In this document: positions 12,305 to 26,360 of the stretch, piece by piece
How positions within the stretch are numbered: the stretch's first letter is position 1
Layout of the letters: every line of letters starts with the position of its first letter
NCBI GenBank assembly: GCA_030549335.1
Contig: CM060193.1
Coordinates: forward strand, 64,643,646-64,707,645
From: Pontederia crassipes
Lineage: Eukaryota > Streptophyta > Magnoliopsida > Commelinales > Pontederiaceae
Direction: 5' to 3'
DNA: 64,000 bases
The notes under the pieces: model-generated
The model's input: only the letters and a program-made list of their open reading frames with translations
Databases searched by the model: none
What the model was told of the DNA's origin: nothing
Position numbers and translations under genes: made by a program

Positions 12305-14794
12305 TGTAACACCCCCAAAATCGCCCCTCCTGTCACGTAGGCAGTCAGGTTGACCTCGAGAGTGTTACACTGCCTACTGCCTACTACACTATTGACCATG
12401 ACCATTCAATAAATTAGCATACGTGACATCAATATAATAAGAAAATATAATTTCAAGACTTTAATGCGGAAGTTCAAAGGATGAAATGTCAAGAGACATT
12501 GATGGTTAATACAGATTATAACAAAGCGGAACAACTATCAACTTAACAAGTTCATCAAAATGAAGGGTTCCATGTGCGGAAGAACATGATGTCTATAAAT
12601 GGAAGAAAATATGCTGAAAAATAAATGTATATTTCAAGAGCTTGTAATAATATTTGGTGTCATGTGCTGCCTTCTCCAAGCTCTGAGTACTCCCACTCCT
12701 TATTGATTAACATTCTCACCTGCAAAATCCCAATGCAGGGGAATCAAATACACATGAGCAAAGATGCCCAATACAATAGAACATAGACGATGAAATAAGA
12801 TTCAGTGAAGAACATTGAAACAATATATATATCAATGATAATCAATTGTAGACATTGGCTTCTATACAGTGACTTTAATGAGCCATATACCATACTTTAA
12901 CATTATCCATATCCATGCTCTATTCTTTGCTATAACTATACTTTATCTTTACCATACTCTACATTATCTTTACGATACTATGATCCATACTTTACTATAC
13001 AATGTCTATACTATACCATACATTACTTTACTCTGCATTTGCTTTACTATGAGTTGCACTACGTCTTTTACATTACTATGGAATTGGTTGTCCTATGCGA
13101 GCTCGACTTTATTAATTGGGATGCCAAAGGTGCCTCTCTGAATCTTTGAAGCCAGTAAGCTCAAAAAAGGGAAAAGGGGTGGGAGTTAATGCATCACCCA
13201 ATTCGGAATGTAGGTGTGAGAGAACCTACACCTCAGGAACAGTGGTCAATTAAGAAACCTGTAAGTTCACTGTCTCCTCAGTTAGCTACCTGTCCCTCTT
13301 ACTTAATACTTTAATCTCTGAGGAAAGGAGTGTGACCAAAGCATTACCCTTCATTCGAGATACAGGTGGAAGAATACCTGAAATCTCAAGAACAGTGGTC
13401 ATTAAAGACCAGTAGTTTCACTGTCTCCTCAGCTAACTACTTGCCCCTCTCTGTACATTACTATGATCTATGTTCTATACACTGGGGCGGTACATAGCAA
13501 TCCCACATCTTTATATTTATTTTGCTTATTTTTAATTATCTTTGATAAAATTTAGAATCAATAAAAGAAGAGATTCCTTTCCTCCAAGGAATTGGATCTG
13601 CCTTAGGACAAGATAAAGTTCATTGTGATCTTTAGAGTCTTAGATAAAGTTTTACATAATTTTGATGAAAAAGAGGACCTAACTTCCGAAGGATTTGAAT
13701 CAACGGAGAAGTTTGTGTTTCTGGCCGACAGAACCCGGGCCGGGTTGATGGGGACCCGGGCCGAGTCTTCGTCGGGAATGATTATGCATGACCCGGTCCG
13801 AGTTTATATCCGACTCGGGCCAGGTCGTTGACATTGCATGGGTCAATATCGAGTCGAATTCGCATCCGAACCAACTCGGTAAGATCTAGGCCGGGTTAAT
13901 ATCAGACTCGGGCCGGATTCTGAACATGATGACTTCATCGCGTCGCCGATCATCTTCTCTATCTCCGGCGAGGTCGAGTTTCCGGTCGAGCTTCCACGAC
14001 AATGTCGGCGAAGCAGCCCGGTCCGGGTCTACTTGGACTCGGGCCGGGTTCTGAAACGGTGACTTAATCGATACGTCGATGAAGTGGCTCGGCTCAGGTA
14101 TATCTGGACCCGACCCATGACTAAGCAAGACCCGAGCCGAGTTGTAGGTAACTCAGGCCGGGTACCTGACGAACAGAATTTCGCCGGTTATCTTCTAGAT
14201 TTCCGATGACCTTCTGACCATCGAATCGAGTAAATCACAATATGAAAAATGATTCTATGACATCCATGATTACTCTGATATCTTTATGTAGAACAATATA
14301 TCTAAATTTCTTCATCTAGGGGGATTTGAATCTAAGGTACCTTGCTTTCGGTCGTAAGAATTCGCCGACGATCTGCGGTCGTTCGACGGTCGTCTTTGGG
14401 CGACGAGGAATAGGACTCAGTCCTTGCGAACGTCGGAGGTGGTCACTGAGGGTCGAAGGTGCGTCGGGTCGATTGCTATTCGATCGTTGCCACCTGCTCT
14501 GCTTCGCGCGTGTCGTTCGCCATAATCGAAAGAGAGGAAGACGAAACAGAGAGGAAAAGTTGCGGCCGGCAGGGTGGATTCCAAAGGGGGCGAGGACGTT
14601 TCCTCTCGCCCCTTTTATAGCATCGGCCAACTCTCTGGCCGGCCGATCGTGGGGCACGATCAGGGGAGAGAATCCGGCCGTTTCCATCCTTCAATGTTTT
14701 TTTTAATTCAAATTTCATTTCAATTTCATGCCATAATTGCATATTGAATTTGATTTGGAATTGATTTCATGGTTTTAAGATTGCAAGCGTTACA
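12305..14794. mobile_element. Nested LTR sequence, probably solo LTR of a Ty3/gypsy Del/Tekay-like element
   Basis: A 2490-bp insertion inside the 5' LTR of the host element. It begins TGTAACACCCCC, ends GCGTTACA, and is flanked by the exact 5-bp duplication CTTTA (12300-12304 and 14795-14799). TG...CA ends with a 5-bp duplication mark an LTR. The length and the TGTAACACCC start resemble the long LTRs of Del/Tekay chromoviruses, so a solo LTR is the best reading. Inside are two direct repeats of about 130 bp (about 13,180-13,310 and 13,340-13,470) and a GC-rich block dense in GGCCCGGG-like motifs (13,725-14,170). No internal gag-pol was seen. Confidence 0.7.
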
Positions 14795-14899
14795 CTTTAT
14801 CTCTGCAACTCATCATCAGTGTCTTCTACCTTCAACTCGACGACGTGGTGCTGCAGATGAAGCCGATGACTATGACGATGTGATATTTCCAACATACTA

Positions 14900-15834
14900 G
14901 CTGAGCTCGTTGTGTTATTCTTTAATTCAGTTTTTGAACACTTCATCAACTAATTGAATGCTGAAAGCTAAAGTATACAAACAATTTACATGTGATGGCA
15001 GACTTTTATACTTCAAGCAACCTGCTGTATCTGTCACGTATCTATGGTAGAGTATGTTTTAAGGTAAGAATTCTTTGACAAGAGGAAAAAAAACGTTTAG
15101 AAGCTACTGACAAGCTAGTTTACAACATTGGTTCAAATGCGACATCAATCTTTGGCAACAATTATAACAATTAATAATTCATACTTTAATATTGTTCAAT
15201 TTAAACGTATGGTTTGCTTAATGTGCGTTAATTGAATGAAATCATTATCTTTCCCCGGGAACGATCTTAAAATGATATGGAATACATTCGTAATAATATT
15301 TTTTTTATATTATTGGAAGGTGGGTTTTTTATGCCATTATCCTAAGGAACTATACATTAATCGTCTAGTCACGGCCATGGGGATTTTATTACGTGGGCGT
15401 GAGTGCAATTTAAAATCACTGCTCCCTTCCTCTTCTCGTGTCTTCACTCCACCTAAAACAGCAAATTAAAAAATGTGTCTGAATCTTGTAATCAAAATGT
15501 TATATATTTGAATATAAACTGTTTATATTTCAAATAGTTTGATATTTTTCTAAAAAAAATCTTAGTCTAGTCCTAACGTCAATATGAAAAGAACAATACA
15601 ATGTGTTTTTAAAATTTTGTTCCCCTATTTTTTTTTCTTTTAGAAATAATTATTGAAGTACAACTTGAATTCGTTTTGCGTATCAATTTATTTATTTTTC
15701 GATTAAGACCCATCGGTGAAAAGAACTATTAGCACTCAACTAATTCGATATTCAGAGAGAAACAATATGAGTAAACTCCTAACCGAAGTGATGACTCTAA
15801 TAATCAAATTATTTTATCACTCTAATACATATCA
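14900..15834. other. Intergenic, AT-rich, nothing recognised
   Basis: No supportable gene or repeat end was seen. Confidence 0.5.
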
Positions 15835-15843
15835 TTAATTGTT

Positions 15844-16380
15844 GGGTTATTTTCATAAATCATTCCTAAATTATCATGATTTTTCACATCTAACTTCAAA
15901 CTACGAACTTATTTTTTTTAGATCCCTAAACTATTATGATTTTTTTCAATTTGATCCTTCCGACCAATTCTGTCAACTTCTCGGTTATCTTTGTTTTTTT
16001 ATGTTTTTGAAAAGTTTAATATATCCCTGCCTTATATGCATTAAAGTGTTAGTTTATTTTTACTTAAAATAATATATAATAATAATTATAAAAATAATTA
16101 AAAAAAAGAAAAAGACAGAGGGATGATGCCCCCTCGATCCCGGCGATGGCTCGCGAGGGGGGGCGCGACGTCCCCTCCCCCCTTTCCTTGCGCACGTCGT
16201 AGGAAAAGCGCCGGCACGCGCAGGGGAAGGGGGGGAGGTGGGTCACCCCTTGCTTTGACCGAGGACGATCACCGGTCACAAAAGGGAGCGATGCAGTTTG
16301 TAATTTAGGGAGCCAACTTCGTAATTTAAAATTAAATATAGAAAATCATAATAATTTAGAGGTGATTATGAAAATAACCC
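15844..16380. mobile_element. MULE-type non-autonomous element with GC-rich core
   Basis: A 537-bp element with terminal inverted repeats of about 40 bp, both starting GGGTTATTTTCAT and continuing to a shared TATGATTTT-like end. It is flanked by a 9-bp duplication with one mismatch (ttaattgtt at 15835-15843, ttaattatt at 16381-16389). Long inverted repeats and a 9-bp duplication are the Mutator-like signature. The arms are AT-rich, but 16,110-16,290 is very GC-rich and could be a captured fragment. No protein in it was recognised. Confidence 0.8.
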
Positions 16381-16389
16381 TTAATTATT

Positions 16390-16904
16390 AAAATAAATAT
16401 GAATCATAAATATGCCACCGCAGTCTCCGCGGCTTTTAATTGTTCAGAAGTTCTTAATTAAATGGCAGGTCTCGGGATTTATTCTTTTTTTTATTTTACT
16501 TTCAGAAATTCAAGAAGAATGATAAGTTATTTAATCTTATGGCGAATTGAATGATACCACCCGTTGCATGTGAATTGGAGATGCTATTATTCTGGGTCAA
16601 TCGATTCGTAGCATTGATACAATTTGGGGACGCCTAGTGATAGAAGTTTTCAAGTCTAAAAATATATTATTTACCACTTTGGTCTTTACATGGAATTAAA
16701 TAATAATCCTAATAATAGCTTAAATTAGTGCCTCTAAAAAATCGAAGTTAAAATGTGCTAATCATCCCACTACTTTAAGATTGTAGTTGTTTTAAGAAAA
16801 TAAAATAAACAAAATGGATTGATGAACTCTTTAAGAAATAATTTATTTTAAAAAATAAGACAGCTTTCTCCATAAGAAATTTGAAAATGTTGAACACTGA
16901 TAGA
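16390..16904. other. Intergenic, nothing recognised
   Basis: AT-rich sequence with no supported feature. Confidence 0.5.
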
Positions 16905-17482
16905 AGTGAAAGTGATTCGGATAAAAAAATTCACCTGCCACTTTGTGGATCGGTTTTTTAAATTATAAAAATCATTTTAAAAATTATTTTAAAAAACAAA
17001 AATATCTTTTAGTCGATCAATTTTTTTGAATAATTTTTTTGGATTCTTATTTTAGTAAAATAATATTTTCAAAAAATATAATAAATTAAATTAATAATAG
17101 TATATTTAATTTTGAAAAAAAATTAAGTGTTTTCTACCTCATCTTATTCCCTATCATCTCCACCATCATATCTTCATCCAACAATCATGAATTGTTTGAT
17201 GAAGATATGATGGTAGAGACGATAGGGAATAAGGTGATTAGAGTTTGTGATGTGATATTAAACTATATAAAGACTATTATACAAATAATAAGAAATTGAT
17301 TAATTTTAAAATAATTATACAAATAAAAATTAATAAGTAGAAATGAAGTAGCTCCATGTTTTTTTCGGATGGGCCCTAATTTAAGTGTTCCAATTTTGCT
17401 CTATTTATCCTAAATCGTATTCAATATCCTAATTTTCAATTTTTTCCAAGTTCGGTAAGTTTGCTCATCGGATTTTTTTTCT
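16905..17482. repeat. Dispersed MITE-like repeat copy containing a foldback
   Basis: It shares several blocks with the element at 8984-9389, including a 'ttattttagtaaaat' segment, 'attaaactatataaa' and a terminal 'ttttcttacacc'. The boundaries are approximate. The copy is interrupted near 17,128-17,240 by a long foldback that is absent at the same place in the other copy. Confidence 0.45.
17138..17238. repeat. ~100-bp foldback (palindrome)
   Basis: The left arm (about 17,138-17,186) and the right arm (about 17,192-17,238) are near-perfect inverted copies, each with an 'attccctatc...catcatatcttcatc' core. Only about 5 bases (catga) form the loop, giving a stem of some 45-48 bp with a few mismatches. 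Transcribed RNA would fold into a miRNA-precursor-like hairpin. It may equally be a foldback transposon. A related single arm occurs at about 61,075-61,130. Confidence 0.75.
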
Positions 17483-19853
<2,371 letters not shown>

Positions 19854-20525
19854 TCACCGCCGGCGACGGTGGCCCGATGTTGAGGCGGCGGAGGAGGAGG
19901 AGGAGAAGAGAGCGTTCCATATCTCCGCGAAGGCCTGGAGGATGAGGTGGTGGTGGTAGGGGGAGTTGAGGGCGAGGAAGCGGTGGAGGAGGTCGCGGAG
20001 GTCGTCCCAAGCGTAGATCTCCATCTCCACGATCATCTGCAGCATCGACTCCTTGAAGTCGACGTACGGATCCGACGACTCCTTCACCACCGCCACGCTC
20101 TCCTCCACCACCGCCTTCTTCTTCCTCGCCTTTGTCGCCGCCGTCTTCTTGGCCTCAGTCTTCGCAGCGGTCGTCGCCGTGCTCTCGTATTCCTTTTTCG
20201 TCGCCGGCTTCCGTTGGTTCCGCGCCGCCTTCGGCTTCCTCCTTGGGCTCCGTGGAGCCAAGAGCGCCGGCGAGGAGGAGTAGTCGTAGCGGGAAGGGGA
20301 GCTGGTGGTGGCGACGAGGCTGCTCTCCCAGTGGGAAGAACTTGTCGTGGTGGTGGTGGTCGTCGTCGTTGTAGTGGAGGGAGAGAAGTAGCAGGGGGTC
20401 TTCGGAGGCTTGGGCTTCGGCATGGAAGAGAAGAAAGACGGCAGCTTTGGCCGCCGGCAGCTGCAGCCGATGTCCACCACCACCACCGGGTGCCGAACAG
20501 AAAACTTTCTCCGGCCGGAAGACAT
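19854..20525 (-). CDS. OVATE family protein (OFP-B), OFP6-8-like group
   Basis: Single-exon gene of 223 residues on the minus strand. The N-terminus is basic and carries VDIGCSCRRPKLPSFF (about 17-32), the Cys-containing start seen in the OFP6-8 type. A Thr/Ser-rich linker (about 50-75) and a Lys/Ala-rich basic stretch (about 95-140) follow. The OVATE domain covers about residues 142-208, with ESVAVVKESSDPYVDFKESM, YAWDDLRDLLHRFLALN and a final LILQAFAEIWNALF. The role known for the family is transcriptional repression with TALE homeodomain partners and control of organ shape. The start is the first ATG and fits the family N-terminus; an upstream GA-rich leader follows a TATA box. GC-rich codons again contrast with the flanks. 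It lies 14 kb from and converges with OFP-A, matching the paired arrangement of two OFP subgroups recalled from Arabidopsis. The family is firm, the subgroup likely. Confidence 0.92.
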   Translation of the reverse strand: MSSGRRKFSVRHPVVVVDIGCSCRRPKLPSFFSSMPKPKPPKTPCYFSPSTTTTTTTTTTTSSSHWESSLVATTSSPSRYDYSSSPALLAPRSPRRKPKAARNQRKPATKKEYESTATTAAKTEAKKTAATKARKKKAVVEESVAVVKESSDPYVDFKESMLQMIVEMEIYAWDDLRDLLHRFLALNSPYHHHLILQAFAEIWNALFSSSSSAASTSGHRRRR

Positions 20526-21000
20526 CGATAGGATTGGAAACTTCGGTATCAGGGACCGACGCAGAGGTGGGTAGAAGATGAGCTTTTTATGGATAAACAG
20601 AGGCAGAGCAAGACCTTCAAGGATCGAACATTACAGAAGCAGAGGAACTGCAGCAAATAAAAACGGCGCCTTTGGGTTTCTGAGAGGATGCAGAGTCCGT
20701 GAAAATGGAAACGGAAAGCTCCAAGATCACTATGGATTTTAGTATGCAGAGAGAGAGAGCGAGAGTCGTCGACAGAGGTTAGGACAACGGATAGTGCAAG
20801 TTCTTACTGCTTAAAGATCAGAGGATAGAATGAAAAAACACAGAGGAGCAGAAAATGGTCCAGAAGGAGGGAAATGGGTATTTTGGTACGGTAGGAAGAC
20901 GAGTATTTTGCTCAGGGACAAAGATGCAAGGACAGAGTGCACAAGTATTAGAGGGAGAGGGGGAGAGAGAGAGAGAGATGGAGTAGAAAGATATATAGAT
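20526..21000 (-). promoter_or_regulatory. Promoter and 5' leader of OFP-B
   Basis: On the minus strand a TATA box (CTATATATC, about 20,988-20,998) precedes a GA/CT-rich leader of some 430 bases, with TC runs near 20,745-20,765 and 20,955-20,980, and then the ATG at 20,525. The leader length is inferred from the TATA position only. Confidence 0.45.
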
Positions 21001-21840
21001 GGGGTAAATAAAAGTTTCAGCTGGGGGAGATAGAAAGACCAAGCAGGAGGGAATGGGAGGAGTTGGGGAAGGTGAGAATATGTAAAGGTTGTTGTTGCCT
21101 GTTGGTTGTGATGAAGAAAGAAGGGCTTGCTGGTAACATTTGCTTTGACAGGAAAAAGTCTTTTGAGCTTTAAGGAGAGAGGGGATTGAGCAATCAATTG
21201 ACCACATTGGAGGGATGGGGGCGAATTAAATTGTCCATGTGAGCTATGGGTGGGGGTCCTCCTCTGGCTTGGCTCCCTGGTAATTCGACACAACAATCCA
21301 GCAAGAATCACATATAATGAAATGGATATTTGGGGAATAGATCACTGCAAGGATTCATGTGACTTGAATGCCAAGGTTTTCAAACAAGCATTTTATGGTC
21401 ATTGTCATGCATATATGTAAGATAGTGGTCGAAATGGTTTCAGGATCCAATAACAAAAAAAAAAAGGAAAGAAAACTTTGGTTTTTGCAGGACCGTTCTG
21501 AAAGAGAAGGTGAACCATCACAGATAAGAAGCATCCACTGCTCTAACAATATCTATTAAAAGCCATGCTTCCACCTCCCAATTGGTACAATGAGGATAGA
21601 AGTAGTGAAGGAAAGAAATAGTTTACTATTCATGAAGATAAGAAGCACACATAACAACATAGGCAAATTTATTCAACCAAAGAACAACTAAAACAGCAAG
21701 TATATAATTCGGTGCCATTAGTAACCCTGAAAGGTTGATATTAGGCTCTGAATCAATAGCTTTTAGCCGGTGAGACTTCATGTGCTTAACAAAAGTTTAT
21801 TATGTATAAAGTATAAACAATTCTTTTTGTTGTTTATCAG
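21001..21840. other. Intergenic upstream of OFP-B, nothing recognised
   Basis: Distal promoter region of the minus-strand gene. Short open frames on both strands have no family resemblance. Confidence 0.4.
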
Positions 21841-21941
21841 GTTGCAGAAAAGCTGTTTACAGGGTGGACAGATTTTCAGAATGGTAAAGTTGATGGCTTG
21901 ATGCTGATAATTAAAGCTATGCATGATGACCAGTCAAAATG
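21841..21941 (+). pseudogene. Isolated exon-like stretch, unknown protein C-terminus
   Basis: After a pyrimidine-rich 'ttgtttatcag' acceptor the sequence reads VAEKLFTGWTDFQNG and on to a stop after HDDQSK, 33 residues of protein-like composition. No upstream exon was found in the plausible distance. I do not recognise the family. It could be a terminal exon carried by a gene fragment or a chance open stretch. Confidence 0.25.
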
Positions 21942-24132
21942 AGAATAAACAAACGCAGTATGCGAGTGCCAAGCCACTAAATTAATGGAAGTATTTTACT
22001 GATCAGAGTGTTGAGGTATAAAATCTATGGATCCCAAGTGAAATTGACAGTCAAATAGCTACCACTTGTCAGAGAGCTGGTAGCATTTTCCTGTTCACCA
22101 AGCTCCAATTGCTGAAAACTCTAATGAATCCTCCTTGGAAAACAGCTATTGGCGCTTGGCGAGCATTTGACTAATATTTGATGTACAAAATCTAAGATAT
22201 GCATTATATACAACTAATCAGAGTATCTCATATTACAATTTATTTGTATGCCACGCATATATTTGGTGCATGGCATGTGCTTGATGGCTCCTTAGTTAGA
22301 TAGTACTAGAACATAATATAATACCATCATGAATAGGGTTGATCATTATTTGTTGCAAGTAGGTTCTTAAGTAATCATCAAAACGCTGCTACTTGTTTCA
22401 TGGGCCACTCGATGTGAGATGCACAATTCTCTAGCAAATGCTTTCCCCAGTGGTATGACAATAAAAAGAGGTATGCAAAAATAGAAGGGGCTATCTTAAT
22501 TAGTTGATTTAATAAATTGAGTCACGCAGACAAGGAAGCATCTTCCGAGCTAGACCTGCGGCGACTTAGTACCAAGAATACTTACAGAACAGGAAACTCA
22601 AGGAACTGAGATGGTATGATTAGGGCTATCACTAATCAGTATAACCAGCCAGCTATATGTTTATTTCAGTTATTTTTAACGCTGTTTTTCACTTGGATCA
22701 ACTTAGGTCAAGTATTCAATTAATTGACCTTCCATTAAGTGAACTTAATCTTAATATATATGAGAATATGCAAACTAAGAACTTGAGGAAATTAGAGCGA
22801 CAATTAGGAAACTGCTAAGATAATTAAGTTTGGCTTTACAACAAGATTTAATCAATTTCCAAAAGAAACGTATGAAAAATACAAGTTGGCAGGAGGGAAA
22901 CGATTCGATTAGTAATTAGTGGACGTTATACAAACAGAATAACATTGGCAACTACACACGGTCCACAAATTTCAGTCACTTCATTTTCCTGGAATAGTGA
23001 AAAAATAGGGGGGTCCCAAGCGCAGCCGTGAACCCTTATGCTATTGAAATTTTGAAAAAATAACAGTTGAGCTAAATTAAAGGTCTTAAAATAGCCGTTA
23101 TCCGAACCAGATAACAGATGCATATAAATAGATTATTGTCATTTACTTTTACATTTTTTTACTTCTCGTGGTCTATTAATTTAGGCTTTTAATAGTCGTT
23201 AAACAGGGAAGAAGTGAACCTGAATATTTCGTTATCCATTGCCATGCATGGGACTCCATCGTCATCCCACCAGCAAAAAAAGAGACCACCTAAGATATGG
23301 TTCAGTCAAAAAAGTAAAACACTTCTGAAAACCAACTTTAGAATGTCGAGGCAAGAATGAACAAATCTCCATTCGTGTTAGGAGAATTTCACTCTCGTTT
23401 TACCTATCTATTTATATATTATAAACAGTGATTTTACTTTTAAAAAGAAAAGGCTAAATTTAATTTAAATGATTAGATGCTTTGATTGACATATAAATTA
23501 ATTTATATGTTCATTAAACCCCCTAACCATATGCATGTATTAATACTTTTTTTACATTCTATTTTTCGTTCTTATAACTAGGAAAAGAAACAGTTTAGAT
23601 TACGCAATGACATGAAACCTATACATAAGAAATCGTCATCACAGCCAAATGTGAGAACATCCTCAATGGTGTTTTTTTTAGAGCAAAAAAGATGACTACT
23701 AGTTTGATAGACATTCAAATTTATTAATGGTCAAAAGATATTACATCATACTTACATGTATTTACTTTTTGCATTCCCTACCGCCCCTAGGTATGATTTT
23801 AGATGACTTCATAGCTTGACAATACGCTATCATGGGATGCCTGTCGATAGATAAAAGATAACTTGAATCTTCCTGGTGGCATGAGATGAAGAATCAGATA
23901 ATATGAGAGGTCTAATATAAGAAACAGTAAATAAATAATTAAAGGGGCGCATGATTTCAATAGAATTTAAACTCAGAATCTCTTGATCTACTATTCAAGA
24001 AGTGTGTATGAGATCATTAATTTAAATGACAATCATACACTTGAAAGTTGCAGTAGAATCCACCACAATGTGCCAGCAGGCTTTCCTAGGGGCAAGCAAT
24101 CCATGCACTATGAAATTATTGATTAACCAAAC
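21942..24132. other. Intergenic, nothing firmly recognised
   Basis: About 2.2 kb without a supported gene. The portion at about 23,690-24,030 has the texture of a decayed repeat, but no ends or family could be assigned. Confidence 0.4.
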
Positions 24133-24148
24133 ATACGTTGACTGTGAC

Positions 24149-24336
24149 AACAACAACAACAACAAAACCTTATCCCACTAGGTGGGGTCGGCTACATGGA
24201 TCATACGACGTCATTCCACTCATTCGTTGATCCATGTTCATAAGATTCGACAGGATTTTATGCTGGCTGTCGGGGCCTAACACAACCCTCCTCCTTTATC
24301 CGGGCTTGGGACCGGCTATAAAATATAGGCGGAGTT
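24149..24336 (-). mobile_element. Short retroposon (SINE-like) sharing an RTE LINE tail
   Basis: A 188-bp insertion with an exact 16-bp target duplication atacgttgactgtgac at 24133-24148 and 24337-24352. On the minus strand it ends in a (GTT)n tail preceded by 'cctagtgggataagg', the same 3' end as the LINE fragments at 35,922 and 47,881. Its 5' two thirds differ from them, so it looks like a SINE, or an internally rearranged LINE copy, using the RTE machinery. Confidence 0.75.
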
Positions 24337-24352
24337 ATACGTTGACTGTGAC

Positions 24353-25429
24353 TGGTCAAAATTTATTTCCAATTGAATGATCATGCCAGGTGTGTTGTGC
24401 GTGTTGTCAGCCCAAATAATAACTTATAGGTGTTTGTTCCATGACCAGTCGGGGCATCTTACAAACTCAATTCATTTTGCTTCCATTGACCAAGAGTAAT
24501 TACCTACGAAAAAGTCCACAACCATTGAGTGATGTAAAGCATCATCATTATACATATAGAAAACCCTGGGATCAATATGTAACAGACGATGCCATTTTAA
24601 AGCCATTCATCATCTTATACAGATGTATGGGAAAGGATACTCGGGCAAAAAGTAAATGTGTTTGACTAGTGTATCTCATTGTCTGAAGTCTAAACACAAA
24701 TAGTACTAACCAGAAACCTGAAGCGTTTCAGATCCCTGTTGTTATGTAAAGGCCTACCAAGAAGGAACCAGAATCTACACCAAAAAGCACGCCTAGCCCT
24801 CTCATTCAATTGAGAGACCACGACTTAAAAACATCTTACAAAGTGTTAAAACTTTTTCCCCAGAATAAATAATAATTTAAACAACACTCTATGGTCCAGG
24901 CCTTTCTATGGTTGAGATTGTTGACTATTAGTTCCCTTGATAACAAAGCTGCCTATGTTTCTCAAGATTATTTTGATGGTTTCTTAGAGTTTGCTAAACT
25001 TCGAAAATAAGCCTTTGCAAAGAATCTTTTCCTCAACCTTCTACTATCATAGAAAGATTTATATATCTAGGAAGAACATTCTCTATGGCTCCAGCCAATT
25101 TGCTCTACATTTCACTATATTAGAAGCAGTAATCACTAATGTAAATACCACATTTATTTTTGAGGGAGAAATACACTATCTTTGACAAAACATGTTTGCA
25201 TTGGCTGCCTATTTTCCCACCTTTACTGTAGATTCCCTCTCTACTGGACAATGAAATTAACACAAATAGTACGAAATTCCTCTAGGTACTCATAATTGCC
25301 CTCAAGCTTCCATAGATGTTGAAGCTTTTATTGCTAGACAACCAATTTTGCTGTTATATTATAGCAAGAAACTGACATCTAGTATGATGATTTCAATAAT
25401 AACTTGTAATACTTGTCTGTAAAATTATT
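24353..25429. other. Intergenic, possibly decayed LINE body
   Basis: No intact coding region. Because the next 260 bases resemble a LINE 3' end, part of this stretch may be decayed LINE body, but no domain could be read. Confidence 0.3.
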
Positions 25430-25695
25430 AAAATGGAAAAAGAGCCATCTACTCTATGGGCAATCTGGTCACAAAGGAATGCGGTCATCTTCAAGGATGG
25501 GCGATGGTATACGAATAATATTGTCACGCAGGCTATAGAGTTATGTAACATATGGTCGTGACGAGTAGTAGTGGAGGGAGAAATTCTACATTCAACTACT
25601 TTTGTTGTAATCATGATGTAACCACTTTTTATCATTAATAAATCTGAATGTCTACCAAAATGGTAGTCATCCTTTCTGCTCTCTCAAAAAAAAGT
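25430..25695 (+). mobile_element. LINE (L1-type) 3' end relic
   Basis: The plus strand reads STLWAIWSQRNAVIFKDGRW, the Trp-rich motif near the C-terminus of plant L1-type reverse transcriptase proteins. It is followed by a stop, about 120 bases of trailer and a short A run at about 25,684. The remainder of the polyprotein is absent or unreadable, so this is a dead fragment. Confidence 0.55.
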
Positions 25696-26114
25696 CATAG
25701 TAAGACCCAAAATTATGTCAATGATATTGGCATTCATTGGTATCAACCAGACTTAGCAAGTGACATTGCCCGAATGCAATAAGAATAATGGATGAAATTA
25801 GTCATATTTTTACCCTTCAAAGAAAATAAATAAATGGACAAAAAAACCCTCCCAAAAAAAGCTGGCCTCAACTGATGATTAAGTAGCCAGGAAAGCATGA
25901 CGTAGTTCATAGCTTTCAATTGACAGAACTTGCGGCAAAATATGAGTTTTGAACTCTGACTAGCAAGTGTTTTCCAGTCAAGGCTGCTATATTCGCTCTG
26001 CTTATGGCTTACTTTAGACCAGATAACCGTGTTTAACTGGCTAGTTCCAGTTGCTTGGAGATTAAATCTGTTTGAAGAGATGCATAATCAAATGGATTAA
26101 AATACTTTTTTCGA

Positions 26115-26172
26115 GAGAGAATGGGTTCTCTTTTTTTTTTTTTTTTTTTTGAGAAGTTTGAGAGAATGGGTT
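26115..26172 (-). mobile_element. Tiny poly(T) retro-insertion with 13-bp target duplication
   Basis: About 32 bases, mostly a T run (26,128-26,159), are flanked by identical gagagaatgggtt at 26115-26127 and 26160-26172. This is what a LINE-mediated insertion reduced to its poly(A) tail looks like, on the minus strand. Confidence 0.6.
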
Positions 26173-26360
26173 AAAAGACATGAGTTGGACTAGTAGCAGA
26201 GTTTGGCTACGAAAGATGCAAACTGCCAAATGCAAATATAAGATCATGCAAGCAGAAAAAAAAACATTCCGTTTTGTTTGAGATAATAATCAAAAGAGCT
26301 ATCCCACTCTTCAAGAAACAAACATCTTTTATCTAACTTAAATATGATTGCGATATTTAC

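Larger units (their letters stand above)
9683..14894 (-). mobile_element. Non-autonomous LTR element, minus strand, with nested insertion
   Basis: A fossil LTR retroelement read on the minus strand, with the exact 5-bp target duplication TACTA at 9678-9682 and 14895-14899. The left LTR is 9683-10014. The right LTR is 12074-12304 plus 14800-14894, split by another LTR insertion. A primer-binding site matching initiator tRNA-Met (TGGTATCAGAGC on the minus strand) lies at 12062-12073, and a G-rich polypurine tract lies at about 10015-10028. The 2.06-kb internal region has no recognisable gag or pol, so it is of the non-autonomous (LARD-like) type. A 63-bp tandem repeat (about 11,042-11,167) lies inside. 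Near 11,870-12,050 a further LTR-like junction (a PBS-like 'tatgatatcatgtta') suggests an additional LTR fragment. By eye the LTRs differ at roughly 20 of 330 positions, so it is not recent. Confidence 0.85.

Noticed and set aside
14316-14742. Frames up to 126 codons on both strands
   Set aside because: They fall in the GC-rich end of the nested LTR; no domain, and overlapping frames are open on both strands.
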